DNA from: Parafrankia discariae
Lineage (GTDB): Bacteria > Actinomycetota > Actinomycetes > Frankiales > Frankiaceae
DNA: 64,000 nt
Direction: 5' to 3'
NCBI RefSeq assembly: GCF_000373365.1
Contig: NZ_KB891208.1
Span: forward strand, 248,001 to 312,000
Part shown: positions 50,539-59,326 of the stretch, one piece after another
Layout of the letters: each line of letters begins with the position of its first letter
How positions within the stretch are numbered: position 1 is the stretch's first letter
Made by a program: the position numbers and the translations under genes
Notes under the pieces: generated by a model
What the model was told of the DNA's origin: nothing
The model's database searches: none
Seen by the model: the letters and a program-made list of their open reading frames with translations, nothing else

Positions 50539-52647
50539 GTGCCCAGCAGCGAGCGCGCGTACCCGGTCCGCAGCGGTGCCACTCCCGACCGCGTCGCCAC
50601 CTCCGACCGCGTCGCCACCGTCGCCGAGGCGCCGGCCGGTACTCCCGCGCAGGTCGTCCCCGCCGGGGAGCCTCCCGCGAGCACCGCGGCCGCCACCTCG
50701 GCTGGAACGGCCACCTCGGCTGGAACGGCCACTTCGGCCGTGTCGGCCCCAACGGCCACGGCCGCTGTGCCGACCACCGCCACCGCCGGCGTGACGACCA
50801 CCGCGGCCGGGGGTGCCACCGCGGTCGAGGTGACCGAGGCAGCCGGGGTCGCCGGGGTGGGCGGAGCGGCCGGGGCGGCGAGGGTGGCTGAGGTGGCCGC
50901 CCGGCCCGGGCTGGCATCGGCGGTGGCCGTCCTCACCCGGCCCGATCTCGCCCACGTCGTCGACCTGGTCGCGTGGGTCGAGGACGGCTGGTTGCACGTC
51001 GCGAACGCCGACGGCGCGTCGCGCCTGCCGGTCGACGACCCGGACGGGCCGTGGGAGGTTCTGCGCGGCCGGGATCCGGTCGCCGTCCAGGACCCGATGC
51101 ACGGCGTTCCGTTGGCGGCCGCGCTCGCCGACCCGTCACCGCCGGCCGCGCGTAACGCCTATCCGTTCGCGGGGCGGCGCCTGCTGTCCATGTTCGCCGA
51201 CCCGACGCGCTCGCCGGACATCGCCGTCGTCCACACCCCGCGGCACTACTGGCCAGAACGGGGCGGTCACCTGGGGGAGCACGGCTCGCTGGACGCCGGG
51301 CAGTCCCGGGCGCCGTTCGTCCTGTCCGGGGCCGGTGTGACCGCCCGCGGCCTGCTGCCGAGGGTCGCCCGGGTGATCGACGTCGGCCCGACCCTGGCCG
51401 CGCTCGCCGGGGCGGCGATGCCCGAGGCGGAGGGAACCGCGCCCGACGATCTGGCCGGCCCGGGAGCCCGGCACGTGGTCGGGCTGCTGTGGGACGGGAC
51501 GAACTGCAACGATCTGCTCGACCTCACCGCCCGGGGAGAGCTCCCGAACGTCGCCCGCCTGCTGGCCCGCGGCGTCGCGCTGACCGGTGGCGCCGTGGCC
51601 GAGTTCCCGAGCGTGACCCTCACCAACCACACCTCGGCGATCACCGGTGCCGGCCCCGGCCGCCACGGCATCCTGCACAACGTCTACTTCGACCGCGCGA
51701 CCGACCGCCAGGTGATCACTAACGAGGCCGCGACCTGGCACGTCGCCTGTGACCAGCTCCGGGACGGCGTGTCGACGGTGTTCGAGGCGGTGACCCGCTC
51801 CCGCCCCGGGGCCGAGACGGCCTGCGTGAACGAGCCGATCGACCGCGGTGCGAGCTACTCGACGTTCGGCCTGGTGCGAGCCCTCGGGGTCGGCCCGGCC
51901 GCGGGCGACGGGGGCTCCGATGGCGGAGGCTCCGGTGGCGGGATGGAGGACTACCTGCCGGCCGCCGAGGGTGACCCGCACGCGAGCGCCGAGTGGGTCA
52001 CCGCCGACCCGAACTACGCCTGGTCGACGAGAGTGGACGCGCTGGGACTGAACCAGATCATCGACCTGTGGGCCGAAGGCCGGGAACCACCCGCGCTGAC
52101 CTGGTGGAACACCACCATCACCGACACCGGTCATCACGGTGGCGGGCCCTACTCGCCCGAGGCCCGCGCCGCGCTGGCCGACGCCGACCGCCGGCTGGGG
52201 GTGTTCCTCGACCTGGTGGAGCGCCGTGGCCGCGCCGACCAGACGGCCATCCTGCTCACCGCCGACCACGGATTCGAAGCGGCCGACCCCGACTGCCGCG
52301 GTGACTGGGACGTCGCCCTGCACCGCGCCGGAGTGGTCTTCCGGGACGAGGGCTACGGCTTCATCTACCTGGGCCTCACCGGCGACGACGACCCCTCGAC
52401 CGCCGCCACCGCCGATCCGGCCGGCCCGGCCGGTGCCGGGAACTCAGGCGGTGCCGGGAACTCAGGCGGTATCGCGGATCCGGCGTATTCCAGAGGCGAG
52501 ACGCGGTCCGAGGAGCAGGCGCGGTCAGAGGAGCAGGCGCGGCGCGGAGACCTGGCCACGCCAGATGGCCCGGCGGACCAGGGCGGAGCGAGCGACCCGG
52601 GGGCTCGCCCGACGGCCACCCTGCCGCCGCAGCCGTCAGGCACCTGA
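50539..52647 (+). CDS. Alkaline-phosphatase-superfamily phosphodiesterase, apparently circularly permuted
   Basis: 702 residues. Metal-site parts of the nucleotide pyrophosphatase/phosphodiesterase family are all present but in changed order. GEHGSLDAGQSRAPFVLSG (H248), normally the C-terminal ligand segment, comes first. Then come LLWDGTN (D319), SVTLTNH (nucleophile T360), TDTGHHGGGP (D529, H533) and TADHGFE (D576, H577). Residues 1-120 and the last 70 are low-complexity Ala/Thr/Gly. GTG 50539 follows TAGTGT by 6 nt without a Shine-Dalgarno. Substrate unknown. No signal peptide is seen, so it is probably cytoplasmic. Confidence 0.8.
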   Translation: MPSSERAYPVRSGATPDRVATSDRVATVAEAPAGTPAQVVPAGEPPASTAAATSAGTATSAGTATSAVSAPTATAAVPTTATAGVTTTAAGGATAVEVTEAAGVAGVGGAAGAARVAEVAARPGLASAVAVLTRPDLAHVVDLVAWVEDGWLHVANADGASRLPVDDPDGPWEVLRGRDPVAVQDPMHGVPLAAALADPSPPAARNAYPFAGRRLLSMFADPTRSPDIAVVHTPRHYWPERGGHLGEHGSLDAGQSRAPFVLSGAGVTARGLLPRVARVIDVGPTLAALAGAAMPEAEGTAPDDLAGPGARHVVGLLWDGTNCNDLLDLTARGELPNVARLLARGVALTGGAVAEFPSVTLTNHTSAITGAGPGRHGILHNVYFDRATDRQVITNEAATWHVACDQLRDGVSTVFEAVTRSRPGAETACVNEPIDRGASYSTFGLVRALGVGPAAGDGGSDGGGSGGGMEDYLPAAEGDPHASAEWVTADPNYAWSTRVDALGLNQIIDLWAEGREPPALTWWNTTITDTGHHGGGPYSPEARAALADADRRLGVFLDLVERRGRADQTAILLTADHGFEAADPDCRGDWDVALHRAGVVFRDEGYGFIYLGLTGDDDPSTAATADPAGPAGAGNSGGAGNSGGIADPAYSRGETRSEEQARSEEQARRGDLATPDGPADQGGASDPGARPTATLPPQPSGT

Positions 52648-52650
52648 GCT

Positions 52651-52814
52651 CCGCCCGGCCCCGTCCCGTCCCGCCCGGCCCCGTCCCGTCCCGTCCCGTC
52701 CCGCCCGGCCCCGTCCCGTCCCGCCCGGCCCCGTCCCGTCCCGCCCGGCCCCGTCCCGTCCCGTCCCGCCCGGCCCCGTCCCGTCCCGTTCGGCCCCGTC
52801 CGGCCCGGCCCCGG
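52651..52814. repeat. 20-bp minisatellite
   Basis: Six exact copies of ccgcccggccccgtcccgtc (starting 52651, 52671, 52701, 52721, 52741, 52766), spaced by extra ccgtc units, then decayed copies. It begins right after the stop of the phosphodiesterase gene, in a non-coding convergent region. Confidence 0.9.
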
Positions 52815-52899
52815 ACCGAGGCCGGTTTGCCGTGCCTGGGGCGGCACCGGGTCACGATAAAGCCACTCATCGGACATAAACCCCCAATGTGTCGGGCGG

Positions 52900-52995
52900 C
52901 CTGCTCGCCGTTTGATTTCCTTCTCGCCCTTTCGGAGCGGGATGCTCCGAGGTTGACCCCCGAAAGGGCAAGAAAAATGTCAAAGGGCGAGCAGG
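52900..52995. repeat. Imperfect 36-bp inverted repeat with inner hairpin
   Basis: Arms 52900-52935 and 52960-52995 match at about 30 of 36 positions and are markedly AT-richer than the genome (tttgatttccttct; agaaaaatgtcaaa). The 24-bp spacer region holds a small hairpin (cggagc/gctccg). It lies between convergent genes and could be a bidirectional terminator, a MITE-like remnant or a structured RNA. Confidence 0.75.
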
Positions 52996-53064
52996 GTGGA
53001 GATCGTTGGAGCAGGTCCGGCCCGGAATCTCGGCGTCCGAGAGGGATCTGGTGGGGCGAGCCAC

Positions 53065-53115
53065 CGAAGTGTGTTGCTCTGGTCAGCCCATCTGCGGCTG
53101 GGACAACACACTTCG
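53065..53115. repeat. Perfect 12-bp inverted repeat
   Basis: cgaagtgtgttg (53065-53076) and caacacacttcg (53104-53115), with an inner cagcc/ggctg stem. Second hairpin in the gene-free convergent region; possible terminator for the ABC1-kinase gene from the right. Confidence 0.6.
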
Positions 53116-53310
53116 CCGGGGCCCGGGTCGAGTGACGATGAGTGCCGGTGGCTGGTCGAAGAGTGTCGAGTCGGTCCACGCGCTTCTTGCCCGGGACCAC
53201 GGCGCCGCGGAGGGCGCGGACCGTGGCCGTACGGCACGGCCAGAGCGCTGCTCGCCGGATCGACCCTGACACGACTCGCTCTGCACCGGTCCCCGACCGG
53301 GTCCCCGACC

Positions 53311-53390
53311 GTTCTCGGACGATCCCGAGTGTTTCCGAGTGTTTCCGAGCGATCCCGGGTGTTTCCGGCCGGGTCCCGGGTTTTCCCGAC
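53311..53390. repeat. Eight 10-bp periodic direct repeats
   Basis: Consecutive decamers such as gatcccgagt, gtttccgagt, gtttccgagc, gatcccgggt and gtttccggcc keep an exact 10-bp period, close to one helical turn. No coding frame is supported across them. The whole gap 52648-53594 (947 bp) contains no gene I can support. Confidence 0.55.
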
Positions 53391-53594
53391 CGGTGGTCCC
53401 TACCGTTCCCAGGCGTTCGGACGATTCCGCGTGACCCCGGGGTTTCCGGCGGGGCTGCTCTGGTCTGGGCGGGTCGGCGCTGACACTGGTGGTGCCGGAT
53501 CTGGGCCCCTTCCAACCCAAACCAATAGGTCAGACCAAACCAGCAGATCGGAGACTCGACATGCCCGAGTCGGGGAACCTGGTCGACGTTCGGG

Positions 53595-55292
53595 TCAGCC
53601 GGATTCGGGCTGGGTCCCCGCTTCGGGCTGGGCTTCCTTCTCGAGCTTGTGCCGGTTTCGAGGAGCTGGCCGGGCCTGCCGAGATGGTCGACTGGTCTCG
53701 GGTGGACCCGCCTGCTGCGGCGTGCTGGCGTTCGCCGGCCCGGCCTGTTCCGCCGGCCCGGCCTGTACCGGTGCCCCGGGCTGTTGCGGTGCCCCGGGCT
53801 GTTGCGATGGGCGGACTCGGCTGCGCGCACGCGAGCGTCCCGAGCGCTGTGTCGGGGTGGTGGCGAGGACCACCGGCCCGGATAGCGGGCGGATGACCCC
53901 GGTGTCGTCCTCGACGTGGAGTCGGGGCAGACGGCGGTTCGGCCGGTTCGCGGACGCCGCGTGCCGCGCGGCGGCGCTGCGGGGTGGGGCGAACCCGGGC
54001 TGCCAGCGTTCCATCTCGGCCCGGAACGGACCGGAGCTGCCGAGCTGGCAGAGGATCCCGATCGCGCCGAGCGTCACCCGGTGGATCAGCAGATAGGACG
54101 GCGGCAGGTTGAGCTGGCGGCCGAGCTGCGCCGCGGCGGAACGCCAGTCGCTGAGCCGGAGTGCCTCCCCACGTAGCCAGCCGCGGGAGAAGGTGAACTC
54201 GTCGTCGGTGATCGGCGCGAGCATCGGTGCCAGGTAGTCGAGCAGGTCGTCCGCGGGGATGGTGACGCCCTCGGGGATGAACCCCTCCGCCCGCAGCCCC
54301 TCGGCGACGGCGTCGGCGTCCCCGGCGAGGGTCAGCCGGGCGAGCCGGCCGATCGGCTCGGGCAGGCCTCCGGGCAGGCGGTTCACCGCTCCGAAGTCGA
54401 GAACACCGAGCCGGCCGTCCGCGAGGAGCCGGAAGTTGCCCGGGTGCGGGTCGGCGTGGAGCAGCCCGGCCCGGCCGGGGCAGGAGTAGAGGAAGCGGAC
54501 CAGGAGCAGCCCGGCACGGTCTCGCTCCTCCTGCGTCCCCCGGTCGATGATGGTCGACAGCGGTACCCCGTCGATCCACTCGCTGACCAGGACCCGGTCC
54601 GCCCCGGCGATCGGCCGGGGGACGACGATGTCCGGATCTTCGGCGTACGCCTCTGCGAACGCCCGCTGCCAGGCGGCTTCGAGCCGATAGTCGAGCTCCT
54701 CGGTGATACGCGCCTTGAGCTCCGTGACCAGCGGCTTTATGTCGAGGCCGGGCGTCAGCGCGCCGAAGAGCCGGGCGGCGCGGCCCAACTGGTTCAGATC
54801 CGCGAGCAGGGCCGCGCCCGCCCCCGGGTACTGGATCTTCACCGCGACGGCCCGGCCGTCCGCCCAGACGGCGCGGTGCACCTGGCCGATGCTCGCGGCG
54901 GCGGCGGGTGTGTCGTCGAAGCTGGTGAACAGGGCTCGCCATTCGGGACCGAGCTCGTCGGCGAGAACCTTGTGCACCGTGGCGGCGGGCAGCGGCGGCG
55001 CCGCCTCCTGCAGTTTTGTCAGCGCGGCTCGGTAGGGGCCGGCGACCTCGTCAGGCAGCGCGGCCTCGAAGACGGACAGCGCCTGCCCGAGCTTCATGGC
55101 CCCGCCCTTGAGGTCGCCGAGCACCCGGAAGATCTGTGCCGCCGTGCGTTGCTGTAGCTCGGTCGCGACGGCCTCGGCGGGTCTGCCACCGAGGCGCTTT
55201 CCGACGCCGAGTGTCGCCCGGCCGGCGATGCCGATCGGGAGGGTCGCGAGCTTGGCGGTGCGGACGACCGCTCGCCGTGGGATGTCGGACAC
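53595..55292 (-). CDS. ABC1/UbiB-family atypical kinase (AarF-like)
   Basis: 565 residues. Signatures: LKGGAMKLGQALS (the KxGQ motif, about 64), AAAASIGQVHRA (Ala-rich nucleotide loop), VAVKIQYPG (catalytic-site K), LLHADPHPGNF (catalytic loop) and GVLDFGAV (the DFG metal site). UbiB-family proteins act in quinone or lipid metabolism and use ATP at the membrane. The C-terminal 110 residues are a Pro/Gln/Arg-rich tail not found in the core family. GTG 55292 is preceded by GAGGAGG 12 nt and GGAG closer upstream. It is the likely counterpart of Rv3197. Confidence 0.92.
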   Translation of the reverse strand: MSDIPRRAVVRTAKLATLPIGIAGRATLGVGKRLGGRPAEAVATELQQRTAAQIFRVLGDLKGGAMKLGQALSVFEAALPDEVAGPYRAALTKLQEAAPPLPAATVHKVLADELGPEWRALFTSFDDTPAAAASIGQVHRAVWADGRAVAVKIQYPGAGAALLADLNQLGRAARLFGALTPGLDIKPLVTELKARITEELDYRLEAAWQRAFAEAYAEDPDIVVPRPIAGADRVLVSEWIDGVPLSTIIDRGTQEERDRAGLLLVRFLYSCPGRAGLLHADPHPGNFRLLADGRLGVLDFGAVNRLPGGLPEPIGRLARLTLAGDADAVAEGLRAEGFIPEGVTIPADDLLDYLAPMLAPITDDEFTFSRGWLRGEALRLSDWRSAAAQLGRQLNLPPSYLLIHRVTLGAIGILCQLGSSGPFRAEMERWQPGFAPPRSAAARHAASANRPNRRLPRLHVEDDTGVIRPLSGPVVLATTPTQRSGRSRARSRVRPSQQPGAPQQPGAPVQAGPAEQAGPANASTPQQAGPPETSRPSRQARPAPRNRHKLEKEAQPEAGTQPESG

Positions 55293-55347
55293 AGCTCCAT
55301 CGTGCCTCCTCAGGCCGGATGCCGCGCCGCCCGCGCCGTACCCGTGT

Positions 55348-56538
55348 TCAGACGGCCGGGCTGGGGCCGATGGCATCCGTGGAGCTGGACGAGGTGAACA
55401 CGGGCGGCGACAGGCCGGACTGGTCTCCGGGGTCCGGCGAGTCGGCCGCGGCGCGCGCGGTGCGGCAGGGGCACTCCGGGTGCACCGGCCAGGTGCGGCG
55501 CCGGATCCGCAGATCGGATCGGTCGACCTCCAGGGTGCCGCCGGCGGTGGCGGGCAGGCCTGCCGTCGATCCGCGGCCCCCCGGCGGCCTGGCCTCGAGG
55601 TAGTCGAGCGCCTGCATGACGGCCATCGAGGCGACGAGCGTGGCGAGGGAGATCTCGCAGGGGTCGGGGCCACGCCCCGACGGCCGGACCATCTGTAGCG
55701 CCAGGATCGGCCAGTCGGGGTCCCGGGCGTCGCGGTACAGGTGCTGGCAGTGCAGACACGAGCTGACCGCCGGCACCACAAGCGGCCCGACGATGCCGGT
55801 GGTCTCGCGGACGCCGGCCAGCAGATGCGGGACCCCGGACCGCTCCAGCCCCAGGCACTCGTCCGGGTGGACCAGGGGGATTCCCACCGGGGCGAGCAGG
55901 ACGAGGTCGGGGCGGAAGGGCTCGATCTCGGGGGAGCGGGGTGACCGCGCGGATCCACCGGACCGCGGCGCCCCGCCGCCGACCCGCCCCATCGCGGAAC
56001 GGGCGGCGAGGGCCCGGGGCCGCCCGATGTCGTCGAGCCGCAGCCCCCCGGGCGCGACATCCGCGGCGGAGGTGGAGCCGGGGTCGTCGACGATGACCTG
56101 CCCGACGCCGGCCGCGGTGAGCAGCGCCGCTATCTGGGCGCCGATCCGCCCGGCACCGCGCACGGCGACCCGGGCGAGGCGACGGGCGGCGAACACCGAG
56201 CTGGGCGGCCGCACTCCGAAGGTCGCGAGTGACATCGCGGCGACGTCCGGAGCCAGGCGGCCATGGTCGGCGTCGTCCGGAGGTGCCGGTCCGGCCGCGG
56301 CGTTGTCGTCGAGCAGCCCGGCCTGGGCCAGTATCTCGATCATCATCTGGGCGGCGGGATCGTCGGCCTGGCCGCCGGGGTCGTGGTCGGGGCCCGGTGG
56401 GTCCAGTGCGTCGAGCGCTGAGACATCCGCCGGGGTCAGGTCGGTGATGATGACGGCACGTAGTGGATCTACACCGATCTGCAGCGTGGTGCTGTCCCGC
56501 CAGAGGCGGCGAAGACCGGGTTTGAGGACCGGGCGCAC
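55348..56538 (-). CDS. ThiF/E1-like adenylyltransferase-fold protein
   Basis: 396 residues. An N-terminal part (LKPGLRRLWRDSTTLQIGVD) resembles the winged/RRE-like start of ThiF-type cyclodehydratase partners. A Rossmann region with VRGAGRIGAQIAALLTAAGV (about 150) and VILADP-like VIVDDP follows. Zinc cysteines CLHC and CPC (HPECPCRT) flank the C-terminal half. A catalytic Arg/Lys set is hard to confirm, so it may bind rather than activate a partner. GTG 56538 has AAGGAGG 4-5 nt upstream. It lies between a zinc protease and the ABC1 kinase, as Rv3196 does in mycobacteria. Confidence 0.8.
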   Translation of the reverse strand: MRPVLKPGLRRLWRDSTTLQIGVDPLRAVIITDLTPADVSALDALDPPGPDHDPGGQADDPAAQMMIEILAQAGLLDDNAAAGPAPPDDADHGRLAPDVAAMSLATFGVRPPSSVFAARRLARVAVRGAGRIGAQIAALLTAAGVGQVIVDDPGSTSAADVAPGGLRLDDIGRPRALAARSAMGRVGGGAPRSGGSARSPRSPEIEPFRPDLVLLAPVGIPLVHPDECLGLERSGVPHLLAGVRETTGIVGPLVVPAVSSCLHCQHLYRDARDPDWPILALQMVRPSGRGPDPCEISLATLVASMAVMQALDYLEARPPGGRGSTAGLPATAGGTLEVDRSDLRIRRRTWPVHPECPCRTARAAADSPDPGDQSGLSPPVFTSSSSTDAIGPSPAV

Positions 56539-56997
56539 GGGACCTCCTTCGCGTCGGCCGGCGCCGAGCGGGCCGGCGGCGATGACGACAGGTCCACGAT
56601 GACATGAGATCGAAATGCCGCAGTGCGGATGATCGCGCCCTGTGGACAGCCCATTCCGGAACGGTCCTGACCTGTGGGCGGACCTGGCGTCTCCGGCCGG
56701 GCCGGCGGGTCGCGAACCGATCGGCCGCGGGCAGGGACGGCGGCACACACCCGGGCACGCCCGATTCGCCGCGGAGCGCGAGGCGACCGGCGTGCAGCGG
56801 CTGGCACGACCGGCGGCTGGCGCGACCGGGGGAGGAAGACGAACCCCCGGGTGGAACGTGGAGCCTCCGGCTTCCCCTTCCGGAGGCGCCTCGCATACCC
56901 GGGGGCCGCGAGGTCAAGCTACGACTGATTCGCCTTGCCGGTCAATTCGTGTGGTCCTCAGACCCGGGCATGTCACGCTGGGTCGGGAGTGTCGAGG
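56539..56997. other. Gap between DUF2342 protease and ThiF-like gene
   Basis: 459 bp holding the promoter of the ThiF-like gene and the terminator of the protease gene (56844-56905). The part at about 56590-56640 is slightly AT-richer. No conserved ORF is seen. Confidence 0.4.
56844..56905 (-). terminator. Nested hairpin after the DUF2342 protease gene
   Basis: Outer stem cccccgggt/acccggggg (56844-56852 with 56897-56905) and inner stem gcctccgg/ccggaggc (56863-56870 with 56880-56887). It lies about 90 bp past the stop of the minus-strand protease gene. Confidence 0.6.
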
Positions 56998-58356
56998 TCA
57001 GGAAGGCGAGTCACCGGAGGACGGCGGAGTGTCTTCTCCGGGCGCGGTGTCGTCGAGTTTCTCGATTTCCGCCATGATGTCGACGTCGGAGCCAGACCCG
57101 GAGCCGGCGACGAACGCGGACGGATCCGCCAGGTCCTCCCCACCGGGCAGCAGGTCCGGATGCGCCCACACCGCGTCCCGTCCGTCGTTCCCGCGGGCCT
57201 CGCGCAACGCCTCCCACAACGCGGCGGCCTCGCGCAGCCGGCGCGGGCGCAGGGACAGGCCCACGAGGGTGGCGAAGATCTGCTCTCCCGGGCCGCCCTC
57301 GGCGCGGCGTCGGCGGACCATCTCCCGCAGCTTCGCCGCCGATGGCAGGTGTTCGGACGCGGCGGTGTCCGCGACGTGGTCCACCCAGCCCTCGATCAGC
57401 GCCAGGATCAGCTCCAGGCGGGCCAGCGCAGCCTTCTGCTCGGGGGTGTCCGCGTCGGCGAAGACGTCCTCGCCGAGCGCCTCGGTGAGCCGCTCGGGGT
57501 TCATCAGCGCGGTGGGGTCGATCATCCGCATCACGCGGCCGACCGCCTCGGGGTCCACGGCGATGCCGCGCGCGTACTCCTCGACCGCCCCCAGCACATG
57601 CGCCCGCAGCCAGGGCACATGCGCGTACAGCCGGTTCGACGCCGCCTCGCGCAGCGCCAGGTAGATGCGGACCTCCTCGTCCGCGACACCCAGGCCCTGC
57701 CCGAAGGCGGCCACGTTCGCCGGCAGCAGGGCGGCCGTGCCCGCCGGCCCCAGTGGCAGCCCGACCTCGGTCGAGCTGACCACCTCGGCCGCCAGGCTGC
57801 CGATGGCCTGGCCGACCTGCGCGCCGAAGAGCATGCCGCCGACCTGGTTCATCATCTGCACGACCGGCCCGCCGGCGCCCATCAGCCGGCCGAGGTCGAG
57901 GCCGGGCGGCAGCGCGCCCGCGAGCTCGGGCGGCAGGTCGCCGCCGCCGAGCTGGCTTAGCCCGGACGAGATCCCGGTGCGCATGGCCTCGACGACCTTG
58001 CCCGCCACCGGATCGCACAGCGTCCGCCAGACGGGCAGCGTGACCTCGATCCACTGCTCGCGGGACCACGCGGCGGCGGTGGTCGCGCCGGCCGGCAGCG
58101 CGGTCATCGGGTCGAGCCAGACATCGGCGATGCGCAGCGCCTTCTCGACCTCACCGGTCTCGGCGGCCCGCACCGCGCGGTCGTCGCCGCCCAGGGCCCG
58201 CACCGCGACCTGGCGGGCGAGCTCCCAGTTGACCGGACCGCCCTGCCAGGAGAGCAGCCGTTCGAGCTCGGCGAAGAACGGGGCCCCGCCGGCGGGGCGC
58301 TCCGGGTCGCCACCCGAGGTGGGGCCGAAGCCGAAGGGGAAGCCGCCGCCGCTCAT
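56998..58356 (-). CDS. DUF2342 zincin-like metalloprotease
   Basis: 452 residues. Matches the actinobacterial DUF2342 (Rv3195-like) family: a Gly/Phe-rich start (GGGFPFGFGP), VNWELARQVAVRAL, MGAGGPVVQMMNQVGGMLFGAQ, and the metal-site helix IEGWVDHVADTAAS (about 315-330), then LRPRRLREAAALWEALREARG. The biological substrate is not known. ATG 58356 is chosen at the usual family start; no clear ribosome site. The C-terminal 40 residues are acidic. Confidence 0.88.
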   Translation of the reverse strand: MSGGGFPFGFGPTSGGDPERPAGGAPFFAELERLLSWQGGPVNWELARQVAVRALGGDDRAVRAAETGEVEKALRIADVWLDPMTALPAGATTAAAWSREQWIEVTLPVWRTLCDPVAGKVVEAMRTGISSGLSQLGGGDLPPELAGALPPGLDLGRLMGAGGPVVQMMNQVGGMLFGAQVGQAIGSLAAEVVSSTEVGLPLGPAGTAALLPANVAAFGQGLGVADEEVRIYLALREAASNRLYAHVPWLRAHVLGAVEEYARGIAVDPEAVGRVMRMIDPTALMNPERLTEALGEDVFADADTPEQKAALARLELILALIEGWVDHVADTAASEHLPSAAKLREMVRRRRAEGGPGEQIFATLVGLSLRPRRLREAAALWEALREARGNDGRDAVWAHPDLLPGGEDLADPSAFVAGSGSGSDVDIMAEIEKLDDTAPGEDTPPSSGDSPS

Positions 58357-58443
58357 GGGTGGGGCCTGTGGGCGTGCCGTAGGGACATGAACCCACGGTA
58401 GTGCGTTTTCCGGCCGACCGGTGAAACGGAGTCGGCCGGGCGT

Positions 58444-58449
58444 TACCGT
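58444..58449 (+). promoter_or_regulatory. -10 box of moaE
   Basis: TACCGT, 6 nt before GTG 58456 and without a Shine-Dalgarno between. Likely leaderless. Confidence 0.45.
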
Positions 58450-58455
58450 CGAGGG

Positions 58456-58926
58456 GTGGATGTGACCTGCTCGGATCCGGCGCCCGTTGTCGACGGTGTG
58501 GCCAGGGGTGTCGTCGTTCTTGCGGAGATGCGTGAATTGCCGCTCTCCGTCGACGAATGCCTGGCCGCCGTGCGCCGGCCGGAGGTCGGTGGAATCGGCC
58601 TCTTCGTCGGCACCGTACGAGATCACGACCACGGCAGGTCGGTGGCCGACCTCGAGTACAGCGCGCATCCCCGGGCTGCCGACGAGTTGGCCCGGGTGGC
58701 CGCTGATGTGGCTGCTGAGCTGGGCGTTCATGCCATAGCGGTGCTGCATCGGACCGGCCGGCTGGCGATCGGGGACATCGCGGTCGTCGTGGCCGTCGGC
58801 GCCGTGCACCGCGCGGAGGCGCTGACGGCCTGCCGACGCCTCATCGATGACGTGAAGGAACAGGTGCCCATCTGGAAGCGCCAGGCATTCGCCGACGGCG
58901 CGACAGAATGGGTAGGCGCCTGCTGA
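58456..58926 (+). CDS. moaE: Molybdopterin synthase catalytic subunit
   Basis: 156 residues. MoaE accepts sulfur from thiocarboxylated MoaD to make molybdopterin. The family is recognised from GIGLFVGTVRDHDHGRSVADLEY, HRTGRLAIGDIAVVVAV, HRAEALTACRRLIDDVKEQV and PIWKRQ, whose lysines are active-site residues. MoeZ, encoded 27 kb to the left, would supply sulfur to MoaD. No moaD or other moa gene is adjacent. A 25-residue N-terminal extension precedes the core. Confidence 0.93.
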   Translation: MDVTCSDPAPVVDGVARGVVVLAEMRELPLSVDECLAAVRRPEVGGIGLFVGTVRDHDHGRSVADLEYSAHPRAADELARVAADVAAELGVHAIAVLHRTGRLAIGDIAVVVAVGAVHRAEALTACRRLIDDVKEQVPIWKRQAFADGATEWVGAC

Positions 58927-58987
58927 GCGGGGCACCTAGGATAGATATTGGTCATCTTCCTTCCCCCGTCTCGACGTCGAGGCCGCC

Positions 58988-59326
58988 ATGTGGTTCCTGC
59001 TGATCCCACCTGCCGCGGTGCTCCTGGCTCTTGCCTGGTTCACCCTGCGCAGCCGACCCGACCGCACCTCCGAAGCCATGATCACCGTCGAGGGATACCG
59101 CCGGAGCATGGCTGCCCTCGCCCGCCCCATCCCGTCCGCGCGCGAGGTGACCACCGTCACGGTGTCACCCTCGGTGACCATGATGCCCGTCTCCGTCCCG
59201 TCGGCGCGGCCCGCCGGTAGTGAGCCCGACCCGACGGGCGGCGAGCCGGGCCTGGATCGCCACGATCCCCGGGGCGACCGAGATTCCCGAGATTCCCGAG
59301 ATCTGGCCCGTCCGGCCGACGCCTGA
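58988..59326 (+). CDS. Small membrane-anchored hypothetical protein
   Basis: 112 residues. One N-terminal membrane helix (LLIPPAAVLLALAWFTL, about 4-20) is followed by the conserved-looking segment RTSEAMITVEGYRRSMAALA and a low-complexity Asp/Arg/Pro tail. This arrangement occurs in short actinobacterial proteins, but I know no function. ATG 58988 has no strong ribosome site. It is 61 bp after moaE on the same strand, so they may be co-transcribed. Confidence 0.6.
   Translation: MWFLLIPPAAVLLALAWFTLRSRPDRTSEAMITVEGYRRSMAALARPIPSAREVTTVTVSPSVTMMPVSVPSARPAGSEPDPTGGEPGLDRHDPRGDRDSRDSRDLARPADA

Noticed and set aside
52900-53115. Insertion sequence ends
   Set aside because: No transposase frame, no matching target duplications, and the two inverted repeats differ in sequence. 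A MITE-like origin stays only a possibility.
52996-54096. A 366-codon rightward frame across the repeat island
   Set aside because: It runs antisense into the ABC1-kinase gene, has biased composition and crosses the inverted and decamer repeats without any domain.
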